Assembly (NCBI GenBank): GCA_030684405.1
Contig: JAUXYA010000011.1
Location: 186,001 to 250,000, forward strand
From: Burkholderiales bacterium
GTDB taxonomy: Bacteria; Pseudomonadota; Gammaproteobacteria; Burkholderiales; SG8-41
DNA: 64,000 nucleotides
Direction: 5' to 3'
Shown here: in pieces, positions 50,952-62,419 of the stretch
Layout: every line of letters starts with the position of its first letter
Position numbering within the stretch: the stretch's first letter is position 1
The notes under the pieces: model-generated
Seen by the model: only the letters and a program-made list of their open reading frames with translations
Database searches by the model: none
Told to the model about the DNA's origin: nothing
Position numbers and translations under genes: made by a program

Positions 50952-51938
50952 TTAATCCGCCTTTAATCCAGCCTGCTTAGCCACCCTCGCCCATTTCTCT
51001 ATTTCCTGCACCACAAATGCCGTAATCTCTTCAGGGGAATCACCAACAAAATCCGCCCCCTCACTTTCGAGCCCCTTCCGAACTTGAGGCAAATTAATGA
51101 TTCGCACAATCTCGATATTGATCTTGGAAATAATATCCTTAGGTGTACCCGTTGGAGCAGCAACACCATACCAAGTAGCCGCTTCAAAACCCTTCAATCC
51201 CTGCTCGTGCAGAGTTTGCACCTCAGGCAGTGCATTGGAGCGTTTAAGAGTGGTAACCGCAATTGCATTAAGCCGGCCAGATTTCACGTGCTGCATGGGC
51301 GAGGCCATAGCACCAAAATATAGCGGCACCTGACCCGACAGCGCATCGATTAGCGCCGGCCCCGCCCCCCTGTAGGGCACATGTGTCAAGCGCACGCCAG
51401 CCATGGTATTGAAAAGCGCCCCCGCCAGATGCCCAGAAGTGGCAATGCCCGCAGTACCGAATGCAATCGCCTCTGGCTGACGCTTAGCCAGATCAATAAG
51501 CTGCCTTGCGTTCTTGACTGGAAAAGATCGATGTGCGGCAACGAGTACTGGGACCTTTGCCATATTCGTGACCCAAGCAAAATCTCTTAGCGGCTCATAA
51601 GGCAGATCCTTATACAAGGCAGGTCCGACGGTATTGGCGATTCCTGCCCACAGCAAGGTGTATCCATCGGGGTTGGATTTGGCAACCAGTTGGCTACCGA
51701 GGTTAGTCCCGGCTCCAGGGCGGTTATCCACGATCACTTGCTGTGACCAAGCCGCCGTCAGTTCTTGGCCAACAAGTCGTGCAAGTCGGTCAGAGATTCC
51801 GCCCGGCGCATATGGAACGACTATGCGTATAGGTTTGTTGGGGTAATTTGATGCACTGCCACCTGCCTGTGCCGCCAAGCAATTCGGCAAGTAGAAACTC
51901 AGCAATACAGCGATTGAGGTGCGAGCGAACCGATGCAT
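50952..51938 (-). CDS. Bug-family TTT substrate-binding protein 7
   Basis: 328 residues from the ATG at 51938, which has AGGAGAGACAG upstream. The signal peptide ends near CLAAQ. Motifs are NKPIRIVVPYAPGGISD, VIVDNRPGAGTNLG, NPDGYTL, HVPYRGAGPALID and EAATWYGVAAPTGTP. It is the first gene of the AT-richer operon and directly precedes the synthetase (11 bases), so it is likely the receptor for the acid that the synthetase activates. Confidence 0.93.
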   Translation of the reverse strand: MHRFARTSIAVLLSFYLPNCLAAQAGGSASNYPNKPIRIVVPYAPGGISDRLARLVGQELTAAWSQQVIVDNRPGAGTNLGSQLVAKSNPDGYTLLWAGIANTVGPALYKDLPYEPLRDFAWVTNMAKVPVLVAAHRSFPVKNARQLIDLAKRQPEAIAFGTAGIATSGHLAGALFNTMAGVRLTHVPYRGAGPALIDALSGQVPLYFGAMASPMQHVKSGRLNAIAVTTLKRSNALPEVQTLHEQGLKGFEAATWYGVAAPTGTPKDIISKINIEIVRIINLPQVRKGLESEGADFVGDSPEEITAFVVQEIEKWARVAKQAGLKAD

Positions 51939-52163
51939 CTGTCTCTCCTCCATTTCAGCCAACCTCTCGAAATCAATCGACCAGCGATTGATCATGCCGT
52001 GTCAACCCGGAAGGACACTTAGCCTTTGGTGTCTGGCTGCGCCTCGATCCGTGCTTTCTTAGTCTTACTCTAACCTCAAATCAAATGCTTTAAAGAACTT
52101 AGTCCAATCTGCGAAATCTTTAGCCTATGCAAAAAGGGTCAGCATGGTTCTGAGTCACTCACC

Positions 52164-52194
52164 GTAGGGTGCAATAAGCGCAGCGCATTGCACC
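52164..52194. repeat. 31-base repeat, left copy
   Basis: This stretch (GTAGGGTGCAATAAGCGCAG and the next 11 bases) is the exact reverse complement of 52709-52739, framing the zinc-ribbon gene. The word gtagggtgcaataagcgcagcg is a common short intergenic repeat in proteobacteria. The rest of the 427 bases from 51939 to 52365 shows no gene. Confidence 0.85.
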
Positions 52195-52235
52195 GGTTGT
52201 GGTGTCGGGCATGCAGCATCGGTGGCGAAACGCGT

Positions 52236-52266
52236 GATGGTGGGTTACGCCGCTTTGCGGCTACCC
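52236..52266. repeat. Palindromic GGTGGGTTACGCCGC-type repeat, left copy
   Basis: GATGGTGGGTTACGCCGC, loop TTT, GCGGCTACCC forms a short hairpin. An inverted, slightly different copy stands at 52765-52804. It is a known style of REP-like intergenic palindrome. Confidence 0.75.
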
Positions 52267-52365
52267 TATGAAAATCTGCGGACTTATGGGCATGCCCGTC
52301 TGCGGCGTCTCTGCGGAAACGACAGGTAATATAGAAAAGTATGCACACAGAGAGGGGGAGCCGAT

Positions 52366-52686
52366 ATGTCCATGATCGCATGTCCCGAATGCGCCAAAGA
52401 AATCAGCGATAAAGCCGCGGTTTGCCCGCATTGCAAAAAACCAGCGGCAAAAATGCAAAACGCTGCTGCGAATGCTTCCCCTTCAATAAAGACCATGACG
52501 CCCGCAGAAGACGTCACGTCCCCCGCGGGCAAGGAATGGAAAATCGTCCAGCTTATTGGCGGCTTGCTCATGGTGATCGGTGTAGTGGCATGGATAGGCA
52601 ACTCTTCCGATGCCGGGATGGTTATTTTCCTCGGTTGCCTTATTTATCTGGGGGGCCGATTGGGGGCTTGGCGGTCTCAGGACTAA
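52366..52686 (+). CDS. Zinc-ribbon membrane protein, function unknown
   Basis: 106 residues with a GAGGGGGAG ribosome site. Four cysteines (Cys6, Cys9, Cys20, Cys23: CPEC...CPHC) form an N-terminal zinc ribbon. A linker with Ala, Pro and Thr follows, and then two hydrophobic segments (IVQLIGGLLMVIGVVAWIG and GMVIFLGCLIYLGG) separated by a short loop. It is probably a membrane-anchored protein with a cytoplasmic zinc ribbon. It is framed by paired inverted repeats, suggesting that gene and repeats arrived or move together. Confidence 0.75.
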   Translation: MSMIACPECAKEISDKAAVCPHCKKPAAKMQNAAANASPSIKTMTPAEDVTSPAGKEWKIVQLIGGLLMVIGVVAWIGNSSDAGMVIFLGCLIYLGGRLGAWRSQD

Positions 52687-52708
52687 CCAAGTGACCATCT
52701 GCACAACT

Positions 52709-52739
52709 GGTGCAATGCGCTGCGCTTATTGCACCCTAC
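52709..52739. repeat. 31-base repeat, right copy
   Basis: Exact reverse complement of 52164-52194, 515 bases away. It begins 23 bases after the zinc-ribbon stop codon. Confidence 0.85.
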
Positions 52740-52764
52740 AAAGCGGTGGTCGCGGGCGATTTTT

Positions 52765-52804
52765 GTAGGGTGGGTTAGCCGCGCGAGCGGCGTTACCCAC
52801 CATC
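52765..52804. repeat. Palindromic GGTGGGTTA-type repeat, right copy
   Basis: GTAGGGTGGGTTAGCCGC, GCGA, GCGGCGTTACCCACC forms a hairpin and is an inverted relative of 52236-52266. Confidence 0.75.
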
Positions 52805-53091
52805 AAACCTGCACGCTCGATGGATAAACCGTGCTCAGAGGAAGCAACTACCGCATGCTGCCGCCGACGCGATCAAGGAACTTGAAGCCACGGCGAGACT
52901 CTATCTGCTCGCGCGCGGAGAAAAAAGCGTCACCCAGATACGACGCAGATAGCGGATTCCCGCAGTCTGATCCGCGCTAACATGTCGCCGGGATACAGGT
53001 TCGGGAATAATGGGCTGGCAGCCCTGTTTACGAAGATCAATGCCACGAAACTGTCGCGACACACGGCATTTCATCAACCGGAGAAAGCATC
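52805..53091. other. Non-coding spacer before the lipoprotein gene
   Basis: No gene with a start and a ribosome site is evident. One short plus-strand stretch at about 52855-52950 would read ADAIKELEATARLYLLARGE before a stop, which looks protein-like but has no start codon and no recognisable family. It may be a fragment left by the repeats. Confidence 0.4.
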
Positions 53092-53574
53092 ATGAATTTC
53101 CACATTCGATTGTCCACGACACTGCTGCTGATCGGCAGTCTTGTCGGCTGTGCAGCGCCATCGATGATCCCGGTCGGCGCCTCGGCCGATGAAGTCCAGC
53201 AGCGGCTTGGCAAGCCGACAGAAGTCCTCAAGGGTCCCCAGGGCGGCGAACTCTGGGATTACGCCACAGGCCCTGAAGGCCTCGAGACCTGGCGTTTCGA
53301 TATTGACCGCAACCGCAAGATCGGCAGCGCCACGCAATTGCTGACGCAGGAACGCCTCTACCGTGTGGTGCCCGGCGTCTCCACTGCGGATGATGTGAAA
53401 ATGCTGTTGGGCAAGCCGCGCGAAATCATGAAGCTCGCCGGTGAAACCGTATGGGAATGGCGCGTCGCGCTGCCGCCTGAAGTAGGGGTTTTCATCGTGC
53501 GCTTCGGCCCCGACGGCAAGGCCACCGGCTACAACGTGCTGGAAGACATCAAGACCGACGACTCCATACCCTGA
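53092..53574 (+). CDS. SmpA/BamE-like outer-membrane lipoprotein
   Basis: 160 residues. The signal peptide ends in the lipobox GSLVGC, with lipidated Cys20. Two SmpA-type repeats follow: VGASADEVQQRLGKPTEVLKG and VVPGVSTADDVKMLLGKPRE, each the turn-helix LG-P pattern of BamE/SmpA proteins, followed by strands (LWDYATGP, VWEWRVALP). It is a duplication relative to canonical BamE and may act as an assembly or stress lipoprotein of the outer membrane. It converges with the kinase gene eight bases away. Confidence 0.82.
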   Translation: MNFHIRLSTTLLLIGSLVGCAAPSMIPVGASADEVQQRLGKPTEVLKGPQGGELWDYATGPEGLETWRFDIDRNRKIGSATQLLTQERLYRVVPGVSTADDVKMLLGKPREIMKLAGETVWEWRVALPPEVGVFIVRFGPDGKATGYNVLEDIKTDDSIP

Positions 53575-53582
53575 AACCCGTC

Positions 53583-54869
53583 CTAGATCCCCGCAAGTTT
53601 GGAGTTGGCCGCCGCGAGGCGGCCAACAAGTATCCGCAGGTAAGTTCGGTCAAAATTAAGCCGGCACAGTTCCGAGGCATGCTCCAGCGCCTTGACGCTG
53701 ATCTTGATCATGCGTACGGGGGTTGCCGCAACCACGTCGGCCGAACGCAGGCTGCCGGATTCTCCGAGATAGGCCATCTCGCCGACACACTCCCCCGCTT
53801 TGAGCAGGCTTAACAGCAGGCGGCGCTTGCGCAGCACCCGCGCCTCGCCCGAAACAATGATGCCGAAGAAGTCTCCGGGCTCGCCCTCGTTGATGATGAC
53901 CTCATCCTTGGCGAAATCGACCCATTCCGAAAAACGCAGCACCTCCCACAACTCGACGTCGCCGAAACTCTTGAAGAATGACAGAGTGCGCAGGATGTTG
54001 AATTTCTCGGTATCCAGCACGCCGTGTTTGGGCAACGGCGCGCCGGAGGCGATGGCGGCCAGGTCGTTGGCGAAATGCTCCCAGGTCATGTAACGCACGG
54101 TCTGGTCGCGCGCCATCGCGCGATGCACCACAAGGTCGAGTTCGGTCGGCACATCGGTCCGAAACTCCGAAGGCAGCGGCGGATCGGCGTTGAGCACCTG
54201 GTGCGCAAGGCCGGCGATGTTGTCGGCGGTGAACGGCAGACGCCCCGTCAGCATCTGGAACATCACCACGCCCAGCGCATAGATGTCGGTCTGCAGGTTG
54301 GCCGGCTTGTTCATGTGCTGCTCCGGCGACATATAGGCCGGCGTGCCGATACCATCAACCACCGTGCGCTCGGTCATCAGCAGCGCTGCCGAACCGAAAT
54401 CGGTGACCTTGATGTCGGTATTGTCCTTGACCATGATGTTGGCCGGCTTGATGTCGCGGTGGATCACACCCAGCTGCGAGGCAAAGTCGAGCGCCCGCGC
54501 ACATTTGTAGATCACCTCGATCACGTCTCCCAGGGCCAGCAGGTTGTCGGCGCGGGTGAAGCGCTGCAAGGTGCCCCCGGACACGTATTCCATCACGATG
54601 TAAGCATTGTCTTCGTCCGCCACCGCATCGTAGATTTCGACGATATGGGGATGGATCAGCTTGCCGGCGAGCGAGGCCTCGGTCAGAAACAGGCGGTGCA
54701 TCAACTGCCCCCGGTTCTCGTCCTTCAGCGCAGTCTGGGAGACCAGCTTGACCGCGACTTCGCGGTTGTTGAAAGCGTCGCGCGCGAGGAACACCGTGCT
54801 GGTGGCACCGTCGCCAAGTTTTTTGACAACCTCGTATTTGCCAATCTTGTTGACGACCGGTTCCGCCAT
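53583..54869 (-). CDS. Serine/threonine protein kinase with C-terminal cyclic-nucleotide-binding-like domain
   Basis: 428 residues from the ATG at 54869 (MAEPVVNKIGKYEVV). Kinase motifs are complete: glycine loop GDGATSTVFLA (19-29), Lys41 (VAVKLV), His137-Arg138-Asp139 with Lys141 and Asn144 (HRDIKPANIM), Asp157-Phe-Gly (TDFGSAA) and TPAYMSPEQ. From about residue 295 a Crp-like barrel follows (EWVDFAKDEVIINEGEPGDFFGIIVSGEARVLR, GECVGEMAYLG), with the phosphate-binding GE..GEMA region partially conserved. There is no membrane helix, so it is cytoplasmic. It probably links a nucleotide or small-molecule signal to protein phosphorylation. It diverges from the hydantoinase gene. Confidence 0.92.
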   Translation of the reverse strand: MAEPVVNKIGKYEVVKKLGDGATSTVFLARDAFNNREVAVKLVSQTALKDENRGQLMHRLFLTEASLAGKLIHPHIVEIYDAVADEDNAYIVMEYVSGGTLQRFTRADNLLALGDVIEVIYKCARALDFASQLGVIHRDIKPANIMVKDNTDIKVTDFGSAALLMTERTVVDGIGTPAYMSPEQHMNKPANLQTDIYALGVVMFQMLTGRLPFTADNIAGLAHQVLNADPPLPSEFRTDVPTELDLVVHRAMARDQTVRYMTWEHFANDLAAIASGAPLPKHGVLDTEKFNILRTLSFFKSFGDVELWEVLRFSEWVDFAKDEVIINEGEPGDFFGIIVSGEARVLRKRRLLLSLLKAGECVGEMAYLGESGSLRSADVVAATPVRMIKISVKALEHASELCRLNFDRTYLRILVGRLAAANSKLAGI

Positions 54870-55034
54870 GGACTGCCGCCTTTTCTTGAAATTGTTCCGC
54901 GCTACAGGCGCAGTCCGGCGCAAAGTAGCGGCGCACGGAAGGCTTGATTAGAACCCGTCGTCCGTCGAGCGTCAACCGGACAATGCGCTAACATGCGACG
55001 CATGGCGAGAACGGCTCAGGCGTTGACTTCAACG

Positions 55035-58679
<3,645 letters not shown>

Positions 58680-58768
58680 CCAGGGGACCGGCGCCGGTTA
58701 ACTACCGCGATGGCCAGCCGTCCTTTCGCGCTAAAATTTACCCGTCAACCGACCAGGAGGAGTCGACC

Positions 58769-59026
58769 ATGACTAAAAAAAGCAAAAACCGATCGTTGCG
58801 ACGCATTGCAGCCTTCGATGGTCGTGATCCGTCGCTACAGCCGGCTACACCGCATCCGCAGGGCGACGGTTTAAACGGCGTTTTTTCGCTCAGGGCTTGT
58901 CTTGCCGCTGCGCGGCGCCGGGATCCAGCCCCAGCAGCCGCAGCGCCCAGGCTGACAGGAAACCGATCACCAGCGGCCACCAGGCCTGGAACATCAGCGC
59001 GAGCGCGGCGGCCGTGGCATAAGTGA
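58769..59026 (+). other. Open frame with a strong ribosome site, possible gene remnant
   Basis: 85 codons starting MTKKSKNRSLRRIAAFDG, preceded by a textbook AGGAGGAG at good spacing and an AT-rich -10-like stretch (AAAATTTA). The later part (AAARRRDPAPAAAAPRLTG) is Ala/Arg/Pro-rich and runs antisense to the small membrane gene, as chance frames do. The initiation region looks real but the product does not. It may be the intact start of a gene whose body was lost. Confidence 0.25.
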
Positions 59027-59132
59027 CGGCCAGCAGCAGCGCGCCGCTGTGGCGCTGTCGCCACCAGGTGAACAGCAGTGCGGCGGAGAGCAGCGCGAAT
59101 ACAAAGGAGAATACGTAAGTGACGATTAGCAT
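58890..59132 (-). CDS. Small membrane protein, unknown function
   Basis: 80 residues from the ATG at 59132 with CAGGA upstream. It begins MLIVTYVFSFVFALLSAALLFTWW-like (two to three hydrophobic segments, with GALLLAVTYATAAALALMFQ and PLVIGFLSAWALRLLG) and ends in a short charged tail. It is a plausible inner-membrane protein divergent from the MFS gene by 77 bases. No family is recognised. Confidence 0.6.
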   Translation of the reverse strand: MLIVTYVFSFVFALLSAALLFTWWRQRHSGALLLAVTYATAAALALMFQAWWPLVIGFLSAWALRLLGLDPGAAQRQDKP

Positions 59133-59209
59133 TTTGGCAATTCCTGTGGATACAGCTGATTTTATTTCATCTGCGCCCGCATGCCGATAAGCACCGGAAG
59201 ATCGCAGCC

Positions 59210-60394
59210 TTGACACCGCCAAAATCGCGGCGCGCACTGAAGGCCTGCTGCGCGGCACACACACTGCACGATGGCCTCTCCGACCTGACTTATGTGCTGC
59301 TGCCGCTGCTGGCGCAGACCTTCGGCCTGACCCTGGCACAGGTCGGCCTGATCCGCGCCGCGCATCGTACGGCGATGGCGGCATTCCAGATCCCTGCGGG
59401 ACTGGTCGCCGAACGTTTCGGCGAACGTAATCTGCTCGCCGCCGGCACGCTGTTCGCCGGCGCGGGATTCGCCGCGCTCGGCCACGTCTCCGGTTTCTGG
59501 ATGCTCCTGCTCGCACTGTTTTTTGCCGGCGCCGGCTCTGCGGTGCAGCATCCGCTGTGCTCGACCATCATTTCCAAGGCCTATCCCGAAGCCGGACGCC
59601 GCGCTGCACTGGGCACCTACAATCTGTTCGGCGATGTCGGCAAGTTCGCCTTCGGCGGCTTGCTGAGCCTGCTGCTGATGGCCGGCTATTCCTGGCAGGG
59701 ACCGGTCACGCTCTACGGCATCGCCGGCATGCTCGTGGCCGGAGCAAGCTTTTTCTGGATTGCCAGCAGCCCGGTCGTTGCAACGGCCACGGCCGGCCGG
59801 CCGTCGCCACGCGGCGGCTGGGGCATCCGTAACCGCCGCGGTTTCACGGCACTGTGCCTGATCGAAATCGTCGACAGCAGCACGCGGGTTGGCTTCCTGA
59901 CGCTGATTGCCTTTCTGATGATCGACAAGGGGTTGTCCACCGGCTGGGCCGCGCTGTCGGTTCCGCTGGTGCTGGTCGGCGGCATGGCCGGCAAACTCGC
60001 CTGCGGCCTGCTCGCCGAGCGCGTCGGCATTGTCCGCACCATTGTCATCACCGAAGTGGCGACCGGCGTCGGCATACTCGGCGCGGTCGCGCTGCCGGGC
60101 ATCGCCGCCTTTCTGCTGCTGCCGCTGCTCGGTATCGTGCTGCAGGGAACTTCGTCAGTGCTGTATGCAACGACCGGCGATCTCGTCGAGCAGGACCGCC
60201 TGCCGCGCGCCTTCGGCCTGATCTATACCCTAGGATCGATCTGCGGCATTGCGGCCCCGCTGGGTTATGGACTGGCCGGCGACCACGTCGGTGTCAGCGG
60301 CGCCGTGACGCTGATGGGCCTCGCGATTTTCCTGGTACTTCCGCTCACTGCGCTGCTGCGTCCGGCCATAACCGCGGAGCCCGTGCGCATCTGA
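59210..60394 (+). CDS. MFS transporter (second)
   Basis: 394 residues from a TTG at 59210, preceded by GGAAG at good spacing; the ATG at 59181 is in another frame. About 12 helices are visible. HDGLSDLTYVLLPLLAQTFGLTLAQVGLIRAA at the start and FQIPAGLVAERFGERNLLA (motif A) are typical of the FSR/fosmidomycin-type and related small-molecule exporters. It precedes the SDR gene by 168 bases on the same strand. Substrate unknown. Confidence 0.85.
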   Translation: MTPPKSRRALKACCAAHTLHDGLSDLTYVLLPLLAQTFGLTLAQVGLIRAAHRTAMAAFQIPAGLVAERFGERNLLAAGTLFAGAGFAALGHVSGFWMLLLALFFAGAGSAVQHPLCSTIISKAYPEAGRRAALGTYNLFGDVGKFAFGGLLSLLLMAGYSWQGPVTLYGIAGMLVAGASFFWIASSPVVATATAGRPSPRGGWGIRNRRGFTALCLIEIVDSSTRVGFLTLIAFLMIDKGLSTGWAALSVPLVLVGGMAGKLACGLLAERVGIVRTIVITEVATGVGILGAVALPGIAAFLLLPLLGIVLQGTSSVLYATTGDLVEQDRLPRAFGLIYTLGSICGIAAPLGYGLAGDHVGVSGAVTLMGLAIFLVLPLTALLRPAITAEPVRI

Positions 60395-60562
60395 TGAACT
60401 GACACCGGTCTGCTCTCCGCGACGGCACGCTCGGCTGGTCCGGTCGCCGGCGAAGACCTGCGGCAATTCAGGCCACGATGCGCCTGACCTATTGAATTGC
60501 GGTTTCGCGAGCAGCGTATTGCGCGGGATAATCCGAACTCGCAAACCAACCGGGAAATTCTG

Positions 60563-61369
60563 ATGCTGGATCTACAGGGGAAAATCGCATTTATTGGTGG
60601 CGCTGGCAGCATCGGCGCCGGCTGGGGCAATGGCAAGGCCACCGCAGTCCTGCTCGCCCGCCAGGGTGCCCGCGTGTTTGGCACCGACCTCAACCCGGCA
60701 GCGCTCGAGGAAACTCGCCGCATCATCGCGGAGGAAGGCTGCACATTCACAGCCCACCCCTGCAACATGACCGATTCGGCAGCAGTCAAGGCTGCGGTCG
60801 ACGCCTGCCTTGCGCTGCACGGCCGCATCGACATCCTGGTCAACAACGTCGGCGGCTCGGCACCGGGTGATCCGGTGAGCATGGACGTCGATGTCTGGGA
60901 CCGCCAGCTCGAGCACAACCTCAAAACCGCCTTCCTCGGCTGCAAACACGTGTTGCCGGTAATGGAAAAACAGGGCAGCGGCGCGATTGTCAACATTTCC
61001 TCGGTGGCGGGCTTCGCCCACCAGGTCGACGGCCGTGTGCATGTGGCCTACAGCACCGCCAAGTCCGGCCTGCTCGGCTTCACCCGCTCGACCGCCATCG
61101 CCTATGTCAAGAAAGGCATCCGCTGCAACCTCGTGGTGGTCGGCACCATGCACACGCCGCTGGTCGAGGAACGGCTGATGAAGCAACTCGGTGCAGAGGC
61201 AGCAAAGGATCTCGTCGCCAAACGCCATGCCGCGGTGCCGATCGGACGCATGGGCGATGCCTGGGACACCGCGCACGCAGTGCTGTTCCTGGTGTCCGAC
61301 GAAGCGCGTTACATCACGGCGACCCACCTCGTCGTCGACGGCGGACTGACCGCGGCCCGGCCCGGCTGA
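60563..61369 (+). CDS. SDR-family NAD(P)-dependent oxidoreductase
   Basis: 268 residues. The dinucleotide loop is GGAGSIGAGWGNGKA, the NNVGG motif is at about residue 95, and the catalytic Ser, Tyr and Lys are in INISSVAGF and VAYSTAKSG. The family oxidises or reduces hydroxyl/keto groups in small molecules. The VVDGGLTAARPG ending is that of classical members. It precedes the TerB-like gene. Its specific substrate is unknown. Confidence 0.92.
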   Translation: MLDLQGKIAFIGGAGSIGAGWGNGKATAVLLARQGARVFGTDLNPAALEETRRIIAEEGCTFTAHPCNMTDSAAVKAAVDACLALHGRIDILVNNVGGSAPGDPVSMDVDVWDRQLEHNLKTAFLGCKHVLPVMEKQGSGAIVNISSVAGFAHQVDGRVHVAYSTAKSGLLGFTRSTAIAYVKKGIRCNLVVVGTMHTPLVEERLMKQLGAEAAKDLVAKRHAAVPIGRMGDAWDTAHAVLFLVSDEARYITATHLVVDGGLTAARPG

Positions 61370-61393
61370 GCGATTGCGCGGCGCGGAACTTGT

Positions 61394-61423
61394 CGCGCCG
61401 CGGATTGCCCAACCCGCGGCGCG
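61394..61423 (+). promoter_or_regulatory. Leader hairpins upstream of the TerB-like gene
   Basis: CGCGCCGCGG (61394-61403) and CCGCGGCGCG (61414-61423) pair perfectly over ten bases. CGCGCCG can instead pair with an earlier CGGCGCG (61379-61385). The two structures are mutually exclusive. The second lies 17 bases before the ATG and could affect access to the ribosome site AAGGA. Confidence 0.45.
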
Positions 61424-61440
61424 TAAAAAGGAAATTTTCG

Positions 61441-62376
61441 ATGAACGAGCAGGAACGCAAGGCCGTACTGACCGTATGCCTGATGGCCGCATTCGCTGAC
61501 GGCAGCAAACACGAGCGCGAACGGGCTGAAGTCAAAAGCATTGCAGAGGCCCTCGCCGGCGAAGCCTCGATCAACATTTCGGCGCTGGTCCAGGACGTGC
61601 TGTTGAAACGCGCCTCGCTGCCCGAAGTTGCGGCCATGCTGGTCACGCCGGAATCGCGCCAGCTCGCCTTCGAGATGGCCGTCTGCGTCTGCGATGCCGA
61701 CGGTGCACAATCCTCGGCGGAGCACGAATTCCTCGATGCGCTGCGCCGCGCGCTGGGCCTCGATGCGGCACAAGCAAACAATTTCAGTGCGCAGGCCGAG
61801 GCAATCGCCAGCGCGCCGGTGACACCCGCTGCTGCCGCAGTCACCGCCGCATCCACGATGACCCGCGAGGAGATGGACAGCGCCATCCTGAAGGCCGCAA
61901 TCCTCAACGGCGCGATCGAGCTGCTACCCGAATCGCTGGCGACCATGGTGATCATTCCGCTGCAGATGAAATTGGTCTATCGCATCGGCAAGTCCTATGG
62001 TTACGAGCTCGACCGTGGCCACATCAAGGATTTTCTCGCCACCGCGGGTGTCGGCCTGACTTCGCAGTACCTGGAGCAGGCGGGACGCAAACTGCTCGGC
62101 GGACTGCTGCGCAGCGTCGGTGGCGGCCTGCTCAGTGGCCTCGGCAAACAGGCCGTCAGTTCCGGCATGAGTTTTGCCAGTACCTGGGCTTTGGGTCATG
62201 TCGCGCGCCGCTATTACGCCGGTGGCCGCACGCTGAATGCGCAGATGCTGCGCGAAGCCTTCAACGACATGCTCGGCGAAGCTAAAAACCTGCAGGGGCG
62301 TTATTTACCGGAGATGCAGGCGCAGGCGCGCACGCTGGATGCGGGGCGCCTGCTCAGTCTCGTGAAACAGGGTTGA
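61441..62376 (+). CDS. TerB-like protein with C-terminal YcjF/DUF697-type region
   Basis: 311 residues. The N-terminal about 120 residues (ERKAVLTVCLMAAFADGSKHERER and CVCDADGAQSSAEHEFLDALRRALGL) are a TerB metal/helix-bundle domain with acidic clusters. The rest has a hydrophobic, Gly-rich section (LLGGLLRSVGGGLLSGLGKQAVSSGMSF) like the DUF697/YcjF type, probably membrane-associated. TerB domains are linked to tellurite resistance and stress or phage defence, but the function here is unknown. A leader with two alternative hairpins precedes it. Confidence 0.78.
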   Translation: MNEQERKAVLTVCLMAAFADGSKHERERAEVKSIAEALAGEASINISALVQDVLLKRASLPEVAAMLVTPESRQLAFEMAVCVCDADGAQSSAEHEFLDALRRALGLDAAQANNFSAQAEAIASAPVTPAAAAVTAASTMTREEMDSAILKAAILNGAIELLPESLATMVIIPLQMKLVYRIGKSYGYELDRGHIKDFLATAGVGLTSQYLEQAGRKLLGGLLRSVGGGLLSGLGKQAVSSGMSFASTWALGHVARRYYAGGRTLNAQMLREAFNDMLGEAKNLQGRYLPEMQAQARTLDAGRLLSLVKQG

Positions 62377-62396
62377 TCTCCCCGTGATAATTTTTA

Positions 62397-62412
62397 TAAG
62401 TACTTGATTATA
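62397..62412 (-). repeat. AT-rich element, copy E
   Basis: TAAGTACTTGATTATA shares 12 of 13 leading bases with copy D and begins seven bases beyond the TAA of the PrpF gene (62420-62422) on the minus strand. The AT island extends from about 62388 to 62422. Confidence 0.6.
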
Positions 62413-62419
62413 AACATTT

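Noticed and set aside
52855-52950. Protein-like fragment in the spacer before the lipoprotein gene
   Set aside because: No start codon, no ribosome site and no known family; kept only as a note on the spacer.
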